DNA from: Diphasiastrum complanatum
Lineage: Eukaryota; Streptophyta; Lycopodiopsida; Lycopodiales; Lycopodiaceae
Direction of reading: 5' to 3'
Assembly: GCA_029204225.1 (NCBI GenBank)
Contig: CM055095.1
Coordinates: 67,109,940-67,173,939 of the forward strand
DNA length: 64,000 nucleotides
Positions 1-12,240 of the stretch are shown in pieces. Every line of letters begins with the position of its first letter. The first letter of the stretch is position 1. Made by a program: the position numbers and the translations under genes. The notes under the pieces are model-generated. The model was not told the origin of the DNA and did no database searches. It saw nothing but the letters and a program-made list of their open reading frames with translations.

Positions 1-556
1 TCAGCAATGAGAACACTTGCAGTGTCTCCAAGGATGGAAGATCCTCTCTGATAGCATAAGTCTGCACAATATTGTCATACTCATCTCTAAGTCCATTTAG
101 GACTACTTGAACAAGTTCAGTATTCTTAAGAGCATCACCAATACCAGCTAACTCTTGATGAAGATCCTTAACTCTCATGACATATGATGAAGCACTCTCA
201 TCTACTCTCTGATAACTTAGAAATATTTGGTTTCTAAGTGTAGTCAGTCTAGAAGTATTCTTGATTTCATAGATTGTTTTAAGAGTATCCCAAATTTCCT
301 TGGCAATGGTGCATGTACTGACCTCTCTTAACAATTCATTGGTTACATTCATTTTTATGAAATGAAGGGAATTTCTGGTTCTTTTGTGAAATGCTGTAGC
401 TTCATTAGGTGCAATAGGTTCTTTTTCAGCTCCACTCACAATATCCATTACATCTTGTAGAATCAATAATGATTCCATTCTGATCTTCCATATTGCATAA
501 TTGGAAGATGTTAATCTCTCACTGTGCTCCAAGAAATGTGAACCAGATGAAGGCAT
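1..556 (-). CDS. Ty1/copia gag polyprotein, N-terminal part, cut by the window edge
   Basis: Reading the minus strand from an ATG at 556 gives an uninterrupted frame of about 185 codons that runs off the left edge. Near its start it has the copia gag signature of a Leu-rich segment followed by NYAIWKIRMESLL, then AKEIWDTL, RLTTLRNQIF and VVLNGLRDEYD, in the order seen in plant UBN2-type copia gag. Gag forms the virus-like particle that packages element RNA. The frame has no stops, which is unusual here and suggests a younger copy than its neighbours. No primer-binding site was found just upstream (557-1290). The family call is firm; whether the whole element is intact cannot be judged. Confidence 0.75.
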   Translation of the reverse strand, partial: MPSSGSHFLEHSERLTSSNYAIWKIRMESLLILQDVMDIVSGAEKEPIAPNEATAFHKRTRNSLHFIKMNVTNELLREVSTCTIAKEIWDTLKTIYEIKNTSRLTTLRNQIFLSYQRVDESASSYVMRVKDLHQELAGIGDALKNTELVQVVLNGLRDEYDNIVQTYAIREDLPSLETLQVFSLL

Positions 557-1289
557 CTTCTCTCTGAGAAATTCTAGTAATGATAAAAAATGGAGTTGAA
601 AGGATGTCGCTTACTATCTCAATATAGGATCTAACATTGATGTTGATCCACCCTATGAAATCTAGCAACAGATGTGAGAACAAATTCTCAACACAGAAAA
701 TCAATCTATCTTGAATTTGGATCTTCAATCACAAAAAAGAAGCACATGCAAGTAAGAAGTCTATCTCTTCCATGAGCTTCAGGAACTCAAAAACTCTCTA
801 GGAACTTACTTTCAACTCAAACACAGTAATTTGTGTGAAATGAAAAGTCTAAGACCTCAAAACACTCACTTCTATCCAATTCTACTTGATTGACAGTGAA
901 AAATGATGAAAATGGTGAAAAGAACTGATGTGTGCTCACTTTGGCATGTCCCACGAGTTGAGTACTCTCTTAAACTCTCTGATTGACTAAAAATCTTCTA
1001 AAAACAAATCAAATTGATTTAGAAACATGAGCAACACATTCTACTCTTCAATACCTATCCAACAAGCTATAGAACATCAAATTTGGATTAAATCTAGAGA
1101 AGTAGCACTCAATTAATGAGGGCCGATTTCACACGTGTGAGCTCTCTATCCGTACAGGGCTCTGCTGGAGCAGATCAGGTTCGTTTTGATCCACTTATGA
1201 TCCACAGATAGCTTGTCTCTCAGCGAGTTTGAATCCCTCTCCCAAATTCGAGTTCCTGCAAGCAAAAGCACCAAAGATCTGATGTACTC
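557..1289. other. Non-coding leader or unidentified repeat
   Basis: No convincing coding frame. It lies upstream of the minus-strand gag and may hold its leader, but I found no CTCTGATACCA-like primer site in this orientation and no clear LTR end. Confidence 0.35.
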
Positions 1290-1745
1290 TCACCTCTTCA
1301 AAGCATGAAGCTCTGACTAGAGTGAAAAATGTAGCCAGTGGTGGATCTTTTGTTGTCGATATTATGTGCCCAGTCCAAATCAACAAAGCCTTGTAATATT
1401 GGTAAAGCTTTTTACTCATCATATAACAATCCATAAGTAGCCATACTTCTACCGTAGTGAAAAAATTTCTTCACAGTCTTTTAGTGCTTATCCCTAGGCG
1501 TAGCCATAAATTGACTCACTAGGCTTACAACATAGCTTATGTCAGGATGAGTAGTTGTAAGATAAATCAAGAAACCAACTAATTGACAAAACAATGTAGC
1601 ATCAACTTACTCTCATCCTCATTGTATAACCTCTTACCAACCTCCATAGGTGTAGGAACTAGTTTACTATCGCACATTGTGAAGCACATCAGAATCTCAT
1701 TTATGTAAGTGTGATGCCCTCATTTCTTTGCTAGAATTTCTCTCC
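1290..1745 (-). pseudogene. Ty1/copia reverse transcriptase C-terminus and RNase H start, remnant
   Basis: Minus-strand translation shows pieces of copia pol in the correct order: a segment like MCDSKLVPTPMEVGK (about 1690-1650), then SQFMATPRDKH, then DWAHNIDNKRSTTGY (about 1366-1325), the start of copia RNase H. The frames are broken by several stops and shifts. RNase H would degrade the RNA template during reverse transcription. Because this 3' part of pol lies upstream of the gag at 1-556 on the same strand, the two belong to different insertions. Confidence 0.7.
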
Positions 1746-2085
1746 CAAATAGTAGTGCATTAAGCCAAGATTGGTCATTGTCAAAATTGGAAAACAATTC
1801 TCTCTTTATTGCACTAATCAAATCACCATCATTAAGTTAAAATAGCAATGATCGACTTATACAGTGCTTTCTAATTTTGACGGCACCACGTGTGCTTAAT
1901 TCTAGAATTATCGGGCCGTCTTTCTTTTACGAGCCCTTTGAGTGCTCTTAAGCAACTTTATCTTTGTACTTGCTGATTAGTGTGAATATACAGTTTGTGG
2001 GAGAGCAATTCTGTTGTCTTGTCTTATTGCACTTGATGTTGTGCTGTGGTGATTGATTCGGTTGGGTTATTAAACTGTATTCTCA
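1746..2085 (+). mobile_element. Copia 5' LTR, 3' portion (left end not resolved)
   Basis: The DNA just before the primer site ends in TCTCA, as a plant copia LTR should (terminal CA at 2084-2085). The left TG end is not identified because the matching 3' LTR is missing from the window. Confidence 0.5.
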
Positions 2086-2088
2086 ACT

Positions 2089-2100
2089 TGGTATCAGAGC
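2089..2100 (+). other. Primer-binding site (initiator tRNA-Met)
   Basis: TGGTATCAGAGC is the exact complement of the 3' end of plant initiator tRNA-Met and lies four bases after the LTR end. It primes minus-strand cDNA synthesis of the copia element that follows. Confidence 0.85.
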
Positions 2101-2529
2101 CCTTGGTGGCTACAATCACCGGACATGAATGGAGAGCTGCGAATTCACGATGGTTTGCTGGTTGGGAAGCACAAAATTGAGTCTGTGGAGATTCCTAGAA
2201 CAGCTCAACTTTAAAAAGGATTCAGAGACAGGAAATTGTCGACTGAATCAGAAAGCAAGCAAAAATTGAAGCCCAAAATTCAGAAGGAGGGTTGTTTGGT
2301 ATTTGTGATTGGCTTGAATCCAATCAAATATTGTTTTAAGAATGGTTTGAAGCAAAAGACAACGTACTGCAGGGCAACCTCAGTGGGATAGGTAGCTGCA
2401 AAAAGTATTTCTGAATAAGACAGAATAAAGTCCAAGAAAAGCTCATCCTTCGTTCAGCTAGGGTTTTAAGCTGAGCAACTGCAAATCTTTCCTTTTTAGC
2501 CTACAGGTGGAGTTTCAAGCAGTTTGGAA

Positions 2530-4232
2530 ATGGCAAACATCAATGAGGCAATTTTGGGCGCAAACTTGATGGGGCTTCTAACTACAACATCTGGAAATTC
2601 AATATGAAGAGCATTTTGATGGAGAAGGAGTTATGGGACATTGTTGTTGGTATTGAAGCTTGGCCTAATACCACTCCAGGTGACATGAGGGCCTTTGATA
2701 AAAAGGCGCAGAGAGCATTGTCCTTTATCAACCTTTCAGTGAAAGACCATGTGATCATCCATATAAGTGATGCCACGACAACTAGGGGAGCTTGGGAAGC
2801 TCTTAGAATGCAATTTCAAACTTGCAATCCAACTTGAGCCATGTTCTTGAAGTCGAGGTTGAACACAATCAAGATGGAAGAAGGCGAATCGGTGGGATCT
2901 TTCTTCACCAGGATAAAGGAGCTAAGAGATCAACTTGTGGCAATTGAAGAACCAATTAGGGATGTTGAATTGGTACATACCATTATGAGTGGTGTTTTGA
3001 AAGGTCTACAAATGTTTGTGAGTGACATCACTTTGAGGGAGAGATTGCCTACTTTTGAAGACTTTCACGGAATCATGTTGCAGGAAGAGCAATGCCGCAA
3101 GGTGGTGAAGTCAAGGCAAACCCCACGGGATGATCAAGCATTGCTTGCTAAAGGCAAGCAGAAAGGGTGGAAGAGGATTCCTAAGAAATCCAAGGATCAT
3201 GATGATGAGGGAGAGTCATCATCGAAGGTGAAAAAGAAGAAGAAATGCAAATGTTACTATTGTTACAAACTGGGTTATTGGGCACGTGAATGTTACAAGA
3301 CGAAAGCAGACAAAAAGGCAGGAAAAGTGAAGCAACAAGGCAACATTGTTGAAGATGATGGGGAAGATGATGAGACAAGTGTCTTCTCATCGACATTGGC
3401 ATCCCAACATGATGATGGTGTCAGATGGTTCATAGATTCAGGCGCCGCAAGGCATATGATCGGGAAACGCAATTGGTTTGAGAAACTCTCGCCAATCCAT
3501 GATGGGGACAAGGTCACACAAGCCAATGGAGAGGAATGCCAATTAAAGGGTGTTGGCAATGTACCTGTGCAGTTTCCTAATGGTAAAATAAAAAATATCC
3601 CTAATGTGCTTTATGTTCCTGGACTCAAAAAGAGTTTGCTTTCTGTTGGTGTGATGGCAAATCAACATCTTAAGGTTGAATTTGTCAAGGATGGATGCCT
3701 AATGAAGGATATGAACCACAACCATAAGGTGGTAGCGAAAGGTTATAGGGATAGTAAATATGGCCTTTATAAATTGGATGCTGCAAAACCAGGAGAATAT
3801 GGTTTGGTTATCTCAACAACATCACAATCTGAGTTGTGGCATAGAAGACTTGGTCACTTGAACTATGGGAGCTTGAGATTGATGGCGAAGTTGAAAATGG
3901 TAATAGGATTGCCAACACTACAGGATGATCATCATGCCATATGTGAAGGATGTGTTATGGGAAAGCATCACAGGGAGACATTCAAGAAAGGTGGAGTTAC
4001 AAGAGCTAAGAAACCACTGGAACTTATTCACAGCGACCTGTGCAGCCTAATGAAGACCATGTCAACGGGGAAAGCCTATTATTTTATGACTTTCATAGAT
4101 GATTACTCTAGGAGAACATGGATTTATTTTTTGAAGAAGAAATATGATGCTTTTGCTCGTTTCAAGGGGTTTAAGGCTTTAGTAGAGAACCAACTGGATG
4201 CACGTGTCAAAGTGCTAAGATCAGATAGAGGG
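2530..4232 (+). pseudogene. Ty1/copia gag-protease-integrase, truncated
   Basis: Starts at an ATG at 2530 and needs a shift near 2560 to enter the main gag frame (NYNIWKFNMKSILMEK). A TGA at 2836-2838 interrupts gag, after which the same frame stays open to 4391. Domains in order: gag; a zinc knuckle at 3252-3293 in which the His is replaced by Tyr (C-X2-C-X4-Y-X4-C); protease motif FIDSGAARHM (about 3430); the pre-integrase motif LWHRRLGHLN; integrase with HSDLC and FIDDYSRRTW, ending at VLRSDRG. At about 4232 retroelement homology stops abruptly, so the rest of integrase, RT, RNase H and the 3' LTR are lost. The residues up to 4391 are read-through into a neighbouring LTR. Confidence 0.85.
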
Positions 4233-4251
4233 AGCGTGAAGAGTGTGATAT

Positions 4252-4263
4252 GCTTTGATACCA
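4252..4263 (-). other. Primer-binding site of a minus-strand copia LTR
   Basis: The minus strand reads TGGTATCAAAGC, a one-base variant of the plant copia primer site, immediately after an LTR end (CTTCA) at 4264-4268. Confidence 0.6.
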
Positions 4264-5172
4264 TTGAAGAGATTCGGAGCAGTCATGAAGGCGAACCACC
4301 CGCGACTCTCTTGAGATTCGGATGGATTTCATATGCGATCGCTGGACACTGCCAGCTGAATCACTCCTATAGTCCTCCAGAATGTAGTTAAACAACACTG
4401 CTGATCTACGTTTATAAGATTAATGCAGCATTTAACATAGTCTCAACCAAGGTGTAGATTTAAAATGAACAAGAAAATTCAAACATACAAATAACAGGAG
4501 ACACATTTGCATTCGAGATCAAACACAGCAAGAAAATCATCTATATTGATCTTTCTCTGATTTCTTCAAGAATTGCATGCAAATCCACGTAGTGCGTTGG
4601 CGTGGGAGAAACGCGGTTCTCTCACGAGCAATCGTCTCGCTTTATTAACAGACAGTTGGATCTACAGATTCTAGACAGAATTGTCTTCGCACGTAGGTGG
4701 ACATGTATTCTGTATCTTGATTGCTTACTAGCATTAGACTTCTACATTATACTATATGTGTTTCTTGTCATCTCACTGATCTATATGTCAAGTATCATCC
4801 AGTAAGTATAGTCGCTCTATGTAAATCTAAGATTAGAGTGATTAAGCATCTACAACTAATCAAGGAATTACAAGAGTGGCAGGTTAGCCATGACCTAGGG
4901 AGTATTTGTTGACGTCGTGCCATCAGATCAGATTTCTGTACTTCTAGGTACTTGCGTGATCTTTGTTGGTACTCTTTGGAGCGTGAGGGCAAAACAAGTT
5001 TCGCAACATTTTTCGTGTCGCGTCATTGGTTTCATTTTGCTCCTCTGCCTTTCTCTCGTATTGGACCGCAAAAGATTCTCGTTTGTGGATCTTTCGTGTT
5101 TGCGAACTGTTCATCTTCGTCTCCTTTGACTTTTGTGTTAGCAAAACTTTTTGTGTTTCGTGTCTCCTGACT
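4264..5172 (-). mobile_element. Copia LTR and flanking 3' sequence, minus strand
   Basis: Bounded on the left by the primer site at 4252-4263 and on the right by the point where copia RT homology is lost (about 5173). It has no coding content of its own. The stretch near 5050-5170 is rich in TTCGTGTTTGCGA-like imperfect repeats. The exact LTR right end is unresolved. A primer site on one side and pol on the other means this LTR sits between two internal regions, as in a recombined concatemer. Confidence 0.5.
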
Positions 5173-6945
5173 TTTGTGTTCGCGAAGCTTGAAGACCCAT
5201 TTGCATTTGATAGTCTCGCGCTTATGTGGTAATGGCTCCAGCGTCCATACCTGGTTCTTCCTCATGGACTCCATCTCTTCGTTCATGGCTTGGATCCATG
5301 TGTCCTTTTTTGGACTTTCAATCGCTTTCTCGAAAGTCTGTAGTTCATCACTGAATCCGCAGAACTCTTCTAATGTGGAAGTTGGACTGCCTGGCACATA
5401 TCTGGCTGGCACTCTTCGTGGTCTTGTCGACCTTTTGGGAGATCCTCCTGGAATAGCTATGCCTTTGCCTTTGTCTACTTTGCTCGGTCCGGAACCATCT
5501 TGGTTTACATGAACTACAACAACAAGCTACCTCTCGAATCTTTCTTCGTCAGATTCATCGTTCGAATGGGAGAGGACTCAAAAATCTTCGTTTTCGTGTC
5601 CGTCTTCTGCTCTCTCTGTCATTGGCGGCAGGTCATAGTACTGTCTCTCTAGAACTTCGTAGCTAACAGGATCGTCATTGGCCATTGTCCTGCTCTCATC
5701 GAATCTGACATCTCTCATTGTTTTCACAGTGTTCGTGTCTGGCATGTAGACTCTGTAGTATGATGAATTGTTGTCATAACCTACCAGAAATCCTTGCTCG
5801 GCTTTCTCATCAAGCTTCTATCGAAGCTTATCATGAATATGTGCATAAGTTGCATAGCCAAAGATTCTGACGTGAGACAGGTTGGGCTTTCTACCCCACT
5901 ATAGCTCATGTGGTGTCGTGTGTGGGACACCAGACTTGCCTGCTCTGTTCTGGATGTATGAGGCTGTAGCTACTGCTTCAGCCCACAGTGCCCTTGGAGC
6001 CTTTGAATAGGCCGTCATGCATCTGGATGCTTCCATCAAGGTCCTGTTCTTTCGTTCAGCAACACCATTGTGCTGTGGTGTGTAGGCTGCAGTTCTTCTA
6101 TGAATGATGTCACGATCATTGCAGAAGTCAGTGAAGCAATTCGAGATGTATTCGCCACCTCGATCTGTTCTGATCTGCTTCACTTTGTTGTTGTACATCT
6201 CTCAGCCCAATTCACATATTCAGTGAATTTATCAAGTGCTTTAGATTTATTTTGAATAAAATACACTGGCAAATTTTCTATAATCATCAATGAAGGTTAT
6301 ATAATACTTTGAACCTCCTACTGAGATCACGTTGAATGATCCGCAGATGTCAGAATGCACTAGCTCCAGAATCTTTGCCGTTCTGTAGGAGTCTTTGACG
6401 AATGGTGTGCGTGACATCTTGCCCTTCAAACGTGCATCACAGGTGGTCGAACTGGTTGCATTCGAGATGCTGACCCCTGTTATCGCTCCATGATGGCTTG
6501 CCTGGTAAAGTGCCATTGAGTTCATGTGGCAGAGTCTTCTATGCCACAGAGTGTCTGGCGAGTCGTCATGAGTCTGATGCACCTGTTCTGCAGGTAGGCA
6601 TACATTCAGATGATATAGACTCCCTTTCCTTCTGCCTTGAGCGATCAAAGTATTGGTAATGGCATCAACCACATTGCATGCTTTGTCTGAAAACGTCACA
6701 CGCATCCTTGCATCTGCTATTCTTGCTATAGAGAGCAAGTCTTGTTGCAAAGTAGGCACAAATAGAATGTCTTCGAGTCGTCTTTCTTTTCCATTTGTGT
6801 TGAGCCATAGTGAACCAATACCGTTCACTTGATGTCTAGATCCATCTCCAAGAACTATGAATCTTGAAGGATCTGCACTTCTGAAATCATACATAATTCG
6901 TCTTGATGTCACGAAGTGTGAGGTGGCTCCTGAGTCTAGAATCAC
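5173..6945 (-). pseudogene. Ty1/copia protease-integrase-RT start, remnant
   Basis: Reading down from 6945: protease DSGATSHF; the pre-integrase motif LWHRRLCHMN; integrase HSDICG and TFIDDY, then a shift near 6240. The second integrase half follows, with RTDRGGEYIS and PQHNGVAERKNRT (catalytic Asp and Glu present), then a stop at about 5898 where the C-terminal integrase continues in frame (NLSHVRIFGY). The RT start, AMNEEMESMRKNQVW to KWVFKLREHK, ends at about 5173. At least four disablements and loss of most of RT and all of RNase H show it is dead. The right border is about 6960, where a plus-strand gypsy gag begins; this copia piece probably inserted into that element. Confidence 0.85.
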
Positions 6946-6969
6946 CTCATTTGTGTCAGATGTTGATCC

Positions 6970-8033
6970 AAGTCTGGATATCTCAGTTTGAGTTGATGAA
7001 TCAACAACATCAACAACAGATGGAGAAACTCAACAAAGAGTTTCAGCAAGTCTTAGAATCTTTCAAAAGTCAGTTGACAAGGCAATTGCCATCTGGTAAC
7101 GCTATCCATAGGCGAGAAGATATCTGGTGCCCACAATGTTGTGGCGCACATACCGGTAATGAGTGTCCATTACACCGCCCTTACGAACCGCAACATTGTA
7201 TACTGTGTGATACGGCCACTCATACCACATCCAGCTGTAGGTACAACCCACACAACATGCAGTACTCTTGACCACAACAATATGCCCCATGAGGACAACC
7301 ACAAGCGCCATATAACCCACGTTATATGACTCCAGTCCAAGTCCAAGAATTGCCTAGACAACAACTACCTCCACAACAACAATGCTTGGCACTTCCAAGT
7401 CCAAGAGGATCTGCTCCACCCAACAGGCCAAACCAACAGAACTGACCACAAGTTTAGGCCAATGTCATGCAGAATACCTCCTATGACACCCCAACCTATG
7501 AATCTACTTATGATGATGGTCATCCTACCACATACGTAGATGAGACATCTACCTCCTATCCTAACGAACAATATTATCCAGAGGAACAACCTACTGAAAT
7601 TGATCAAAATGGTTATGCCATTTTCCCTTCAACACTTCAAAAGAGATGTTTTGTCTATGGAGAAACCACTCACTTTCAAAGTGAATGTCGACTTCGATAT
7701 GACTTTGTAGCTGAATGTGCTAATTGTATTAGAAGGCATTGCTATAAAGATTTCCCTAACCAAACTAAAAAGATTGTTCCAGCACGTAGGTTATATGAAG
7801 AGCTGTTGCATGCTATCACACGCGCCCAACATCGGGTCTTAGATGAGAACAAGGACCCAGCACAACCACAGCCTCTTGCTAATACTTCCATGATTCCACA
7901 ATATTACCCTGACCCTTTAAAAGCTCAAAGGCAATACCATGAGTTTCGACATCAGTTTGATAGAGCTAAAGCTAGGATTTCTACTCCGCCATCTGTCCAG
8001 TTACTACGCAGGGGCAACCACCACAAGGAATAG
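6970..8033 (+). pseudogene. Ty3/gypsy-type gag with unusual Cys/His clusters
   Basis: From about 6970 a Gln-rich, coiled-coil-like segment (QQQMEKLNKEF) leads into a Cys/His cluster at 7125-7250 (CPQCCGAHTGNECP, then CILCDTATHTTSSC). After a stop at 7269-7271 the frame restarts at about 7467 and contains a second cluster, CFVYGETTHFQSEC (7648-7689), followed by CANCIRRHC. This spacing resembles paired zinc knuckles but is not the standard CCHC box. The call as gag rests mainly on its position just upstream of gypsy protease and RT in the same orientation. The 5' end and 5' LTR are missing, removed or displaced by the copia remnant to the left. Confidence 0.6.
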
Positions 8034-8189
8034 AGGTTCTTTTCGATCTCTTACAAGCTAAAATCACCATGCCCTTCTAAATAGCCATGACGTATTCCAA
8101 ACCCCTACGGGATGCCATATTACACAGCTCCCAACAGCCTGATGTACCAGATGAGTCATGACGTCCGAAAAATGCTGAAGTACTTCATA

Positions 8190-9600
8190 ATGTTGACATG
8201 AGCTTACTTCATATAGGTGTTGCTAAAGGTAACAACATCACTTTACCAGTGCACTACAAATCTTATCCATCCGTACAAGCCATTCTCAATAGTGGGTATG
8301 GCATGAATATTATCGCCTTGTTCTTAGCAAAGGCATGGGGAACATTCACTTTGGAAAAGCCTAAGTACAAGTTATGTATGGCTGACCAATGAATGACGAC
8401 ACCTGCCGGTCACATATCAATTTACCGATCAAAATTGCCAGTTTGATTTTTACCATAGAGTGTGTAGTACTAGATTTTCCTGATGAACTGCACACCTATC
8501 AATTCCTTCTTGGAACACCATGGTTAGAAATGGCCAGAGTGATTCAAGATTGAAAGAAAAACAAAATTGTCTTTGGCAACAGAGAGAGGAAAATCTTTGT
8601 CGATGCCACCAGAAAGATAAAGCCTACACATGTTGAAGATGATTGGTCGTCAACTACCTATGATGACCCCGATAGTATCGATTCCATCGTAAAGGGTCGT
8701 TACGTGTAGAGTACCGATATCATCAATTGGGAACATGCCTTAGCGACCATTGATTGTATCAATGACACTCTTTGTGCGCAAGAAGTTCAAGAAGAGGACC
8801 CAATTGAAATCACTATACACTCCATAGATATCAAGACTCCCATCTTGCCCTTGTACATGATAGATGCACTCCCTATTGAGTGGATGCCTGAAGATGCCTT
8901 TGTTATGGACATATCGAGGATGGCATTCTTCCTAGGGAAGAACATGAGTTATTTGACGACCAACTAATTCACTTGTTGGATCTCGAGCATTTAGGAAAGC
9001 ATCGTATACTAAAAGCAATTAAGCTTCCATCACCATTGGCTTGTGTGCATCCACAACCAGTCATGTATATCGACCCAAACTGAAAGTCTATCAATGGGAT
9101 GTGCACAATGATGAAGTTTTGAACACCATTCACGAAGACTTAGTCCGAGCAACACCACCAAAACATCCATGCATGCCTACCACTACAAATCCACAAATAT
9201 CCTGCATGCTAAAAAAAAAATCAAGAGTTGACATACGATTGACTGATAAGTAATTCCAAATGCGTGAAAAGCTGAAGCAGTCAATGAAACCTTTGATTCA
9301 AAATCAGAAAAATCCTAGTCAGGCTTCATCATCTACAAGTAAATCTGTAGAGGATATTCCTAAGATCCCACATGAGGTAATTGATGATCCACTTTATGAT
9401 GTTCCCCAACATTTTAATGATTACACAACTGGTGACGTTGTCATCAATATGGTAAGGCCAAAACGAGAACCTCATCCACCATCAACTTCTTTTGAAGGAC
9501 CTACAAAGACCATATCTGTTAATATGAAGGATGATGATGAAGACATAGACCGTATCGTACATGTAGGAGCCCACCTCAACCCTACCCAATTATAGGATTT
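8190..9600 (+). pseudogene. Gypsy retropepsin-like region and pol linker, decayed
   Basis: The segment at 8198-8392 resembles the start of a retropepsin, but the catalytic DSG is read as NSG (AILNSGYGMN). Downstream, in another frame, FLLGTPWLEMA (about 8500-8535) matches the retropepsin C-terminal flap region. Stops at 8392, 8554 and elsewhere break the frame. From about 8640 to 9600 there are only low-complexity, acidic or Pro-rich pieces (for example 9260-9595), presumably the pol linker before RT. A protease would cleave Gag-Pol; here the active-site Asp is lost. Confidence 0.55.
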
Positions 9601-10930
9601 GTAAAAGTTATTGCACAAATACAAAGATGTGTTTTATAAAGAAATGAAGGGGGTTCCTCCTGACGTTGTCGTCCATAGAATCCCATTGTAGGATGGTGCC
9701 ATACCTGTCCGAGCAAAACCTTATCACACTAATCTCACATATCGCGAGAAGATACGAGAAGATATTCAGAAGCTTCTCGATGCTGGTTTCATTTATAAAA
9801 TCAAGCATACCAGTTGGGTATCACCAATTGTGGTGGTACCAAAGAAGAACGGTTAACTCCGTATCTGCATGGATTTAAAAAAACTTAATGATCAAACAGA
9901 GAAGGATCAATTTTCCTTACCTATGACTACACAAGATATGGTAGGAGCATAAGCTTTTAGCTTCCTCGATAGTTTTAGTAGCTGCTTCTTAGTCCAAATC
10001 GCTCCTGAAGATCATTTCAAAATGGCTTTTGTTACAGAGTTTGTTACTTTCGCGTATAACATTATGCCATTCGGTCTGTGCAATGCCCCATCCACATTTC
10101 AAAGGGTGATGCAACGAGCTTTCAAAGATCTGTTGCACAAAAATCTAGAGATTTATCTTGATGATCTTGGTGTGCATTCTTCTCAAGATAAGCATCTCAA
10201 TGCCCTTGAACAAGTGTTCATTTGTTGTCAAAGGTTCAGAATTTCATTGAATCCCGACAAGTGTCAGATCTGGGTTACCCATGGTGTGGTACTGGGCCAT
10301 ATTATTTCTCGAAATGGTATCACCACTGATCCCAAAAATATCAGAGTCATTCTTGAAATGGCCCTACCCGACACAGTGAAAGAAATTTACATCTTTGTGG
10401 GCCACACAGGTTATTATCGAATATTTATAATACACTACGCCGATAAAGCACGGTTAGTATATCAAATCGTTACTGATCCAAGGTGGACAGAGGACCGGAT
10501 TAAATCCTTTGAAGATCTTAAACAGGCTTTAATTACCGCACCCATTCTTCCCGTGCCTAATTATACTAAGGAGTTCCATGTGTATATGGACGCAAGTAAG
10601 TATGCCATTGGCGCTGTTTTAACGCAACCCGAATAATTCAAAAATGATTTTTCCAATCCGCCTAAGCCATCAGCTTGTTCCAGCTGAGGTTAACTAATCC
10701 ACAACAGATCGAGAAACACTAGCAATGGTCTATGTTGTTCAACAATTTCGACGTTATTTGCTAGGCCAGTTTTTTGTTTTCTATACCGACCATCATGCTC
10801 TTCTTTCTATTGGATAAATCTTGCAAAACCGGACGAATTGCATGATGGCTATTGATTATTTTAGAATTCAACTTTCGAGTTATTATTCGGAAGGGATCAC
10901 AACATTTTTTGGCTGATCATCTTTCACGAA
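9601..10930 (+). pseudogene. Ty3/gypsy reverse transcriptase and RNase H
   Basis: RT begins near 9600, with a palm segment at 9840-9900 (KNGXLRICMDLKKLND, stop inside). The longest open piece is 10,022-10,636. It has MPFGLCNAPSTFQRVM, then the catalytic box YLDDLGVHSS, where family members normally have YLDD(I/M)LV, and the thumb motif GHIISRNGI. RNase H follows at about 10,580 (YMDASKYAIGAVL), continues in another frame with FYTDHHALL (10,775-10,800) and ends with HFLADHLSRI (about 10,900). The Asp pair is present but many frame breaks make it inactive. It reads on from the gag/protease region and into integrase. Confidence 0.9.
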
Positions 10931-11039
10931 TACCTAATGCTGAAGCATCTGATGAGCCAATAAATGATGAGTTACCAGATGCGTGTCTATTTTATATAGA
11001 TGCTACTCCATTATGGGTAGATGATATCACTAGATATCT

Positions 11040-12240
11040 AGCCATTGAGAAGATAGATCCTCAATTGACCACACCGCAAAAAGTAAAGCTTATTATGAAA
11101 TCTTTACCATATCATCTTATTGCGGGACAACTATATAGGTTAGGTGTTGATGGTATTACATGTCATTGTGCCCACGAATCTGAAGTTCGACAGATTATTG
11201 CCTCGACACACGAAGGAATTGGGGGAGGCCATTTCTCCTTTGATGCTACTGCTAGGGCAATTCTTCTGGCAGGATTTTGGTGGCCAACCCTTTTCAAAGA
11301 CACTTAACGCTTATATAAAAGTTTGCGACGTTTGCCAACACGCAAAGAATACAAAAAAAGTTGACCACAATCTCCTATTCCAATACTTGAAAGCAAAGTC
11401 CAGCAGCACGTGGCACACAATCACGATATATCTTGATTGCCACTGATTATGCAACAAAGTGGATTGAGGCTAGAGCAACACGAAAAGCATATGCAAAGTC
11501 TGTAGCACATTTTCTCTATGAAAACATTATCACTAGATTTGGTTGTCCAATCGAGCTTGTCAATGATCGAGGTTCTCACTTCCTTAATGAAGTAATCAAC
11601 AGTTTACTGACTCATTACTTTGTTATCCACTGAAAGAGTATCCCCCCGTACTATTCTAGATGCAATGAACTAGCTGAGTCTACGAATAAAATGATTTGTA
11701 AAATCTTAACCAAGATAGTAGAAACCAGTCGATCAGATTGGGAAACAAAGTTATTCTCTACTATCTGGGCATATCGCACAACGCCAAAGCGAGCAATGGA
11801 TTGGAAAACACCATTTGAGCTGGTATATGGCCAAGAGGCTGTTATGTGAGTAGAATTTTTAATTTTGTCCTTACGCGTTACTTTAGCTTATGCCACTGAC
11901 TTGTGTGACGATAATGCTTATCAACACCAAGTTCAGAATCGACTTTTCACGTTGACAAAACTGTGTGAGATACAACTTATATCCTACCGTGCACAGTTAG
12001 TCCACAAATGACAACAGAAGGCCTGACATGATCATCATGTCTAGACTAAGGATATTCATAATGGTGATAAATCTTCCAAAGTCCATCCAAGAAAATTGAA
12101 ATTTCGTAGCCAAGATCCTTATGTTGTCCAGAATTTTTTTTACCAATGGTGCCGTGCAATTAGAGATGCTAGAAGGCATACCCCTTGACACCTTAGTCAA
12201 TGGTAGCCACCTATGACGATACTATGAAGACACCTTTATG
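11040..12240 (+). pseudogene. Ty3/gypsy integrase
   Basis: The zinc-binding HHCC domain spans 11,150-11,360: HEGIGGGHF and FWWPTLF, then, after a one-base shift, CDVCQHAK. The core follows with IATDYATKWIEA (11,435), VNDRGSHFLNE (11,560), a TGA at 11,631 and then NELAESTNKMI (11,670), so Asp, Asp and Glu of the DDE triad can all be located. AYRTTPKRAMDWKTPFELVYG ends near 11,840. Weak pol C-terminal sequence runs to about 12,240. No chromodomain was recognised. Integrase would insert the cDNA; the stops and shifts show this copy is dead. Confidence 0.88.

Noticed and set aside
6903-7364. Several small overlapping frames on both strands near 7.1-7.3 kb
   Set aside because: Shadows of the gypsy gag with its Cys/His cluster on the plus strand.
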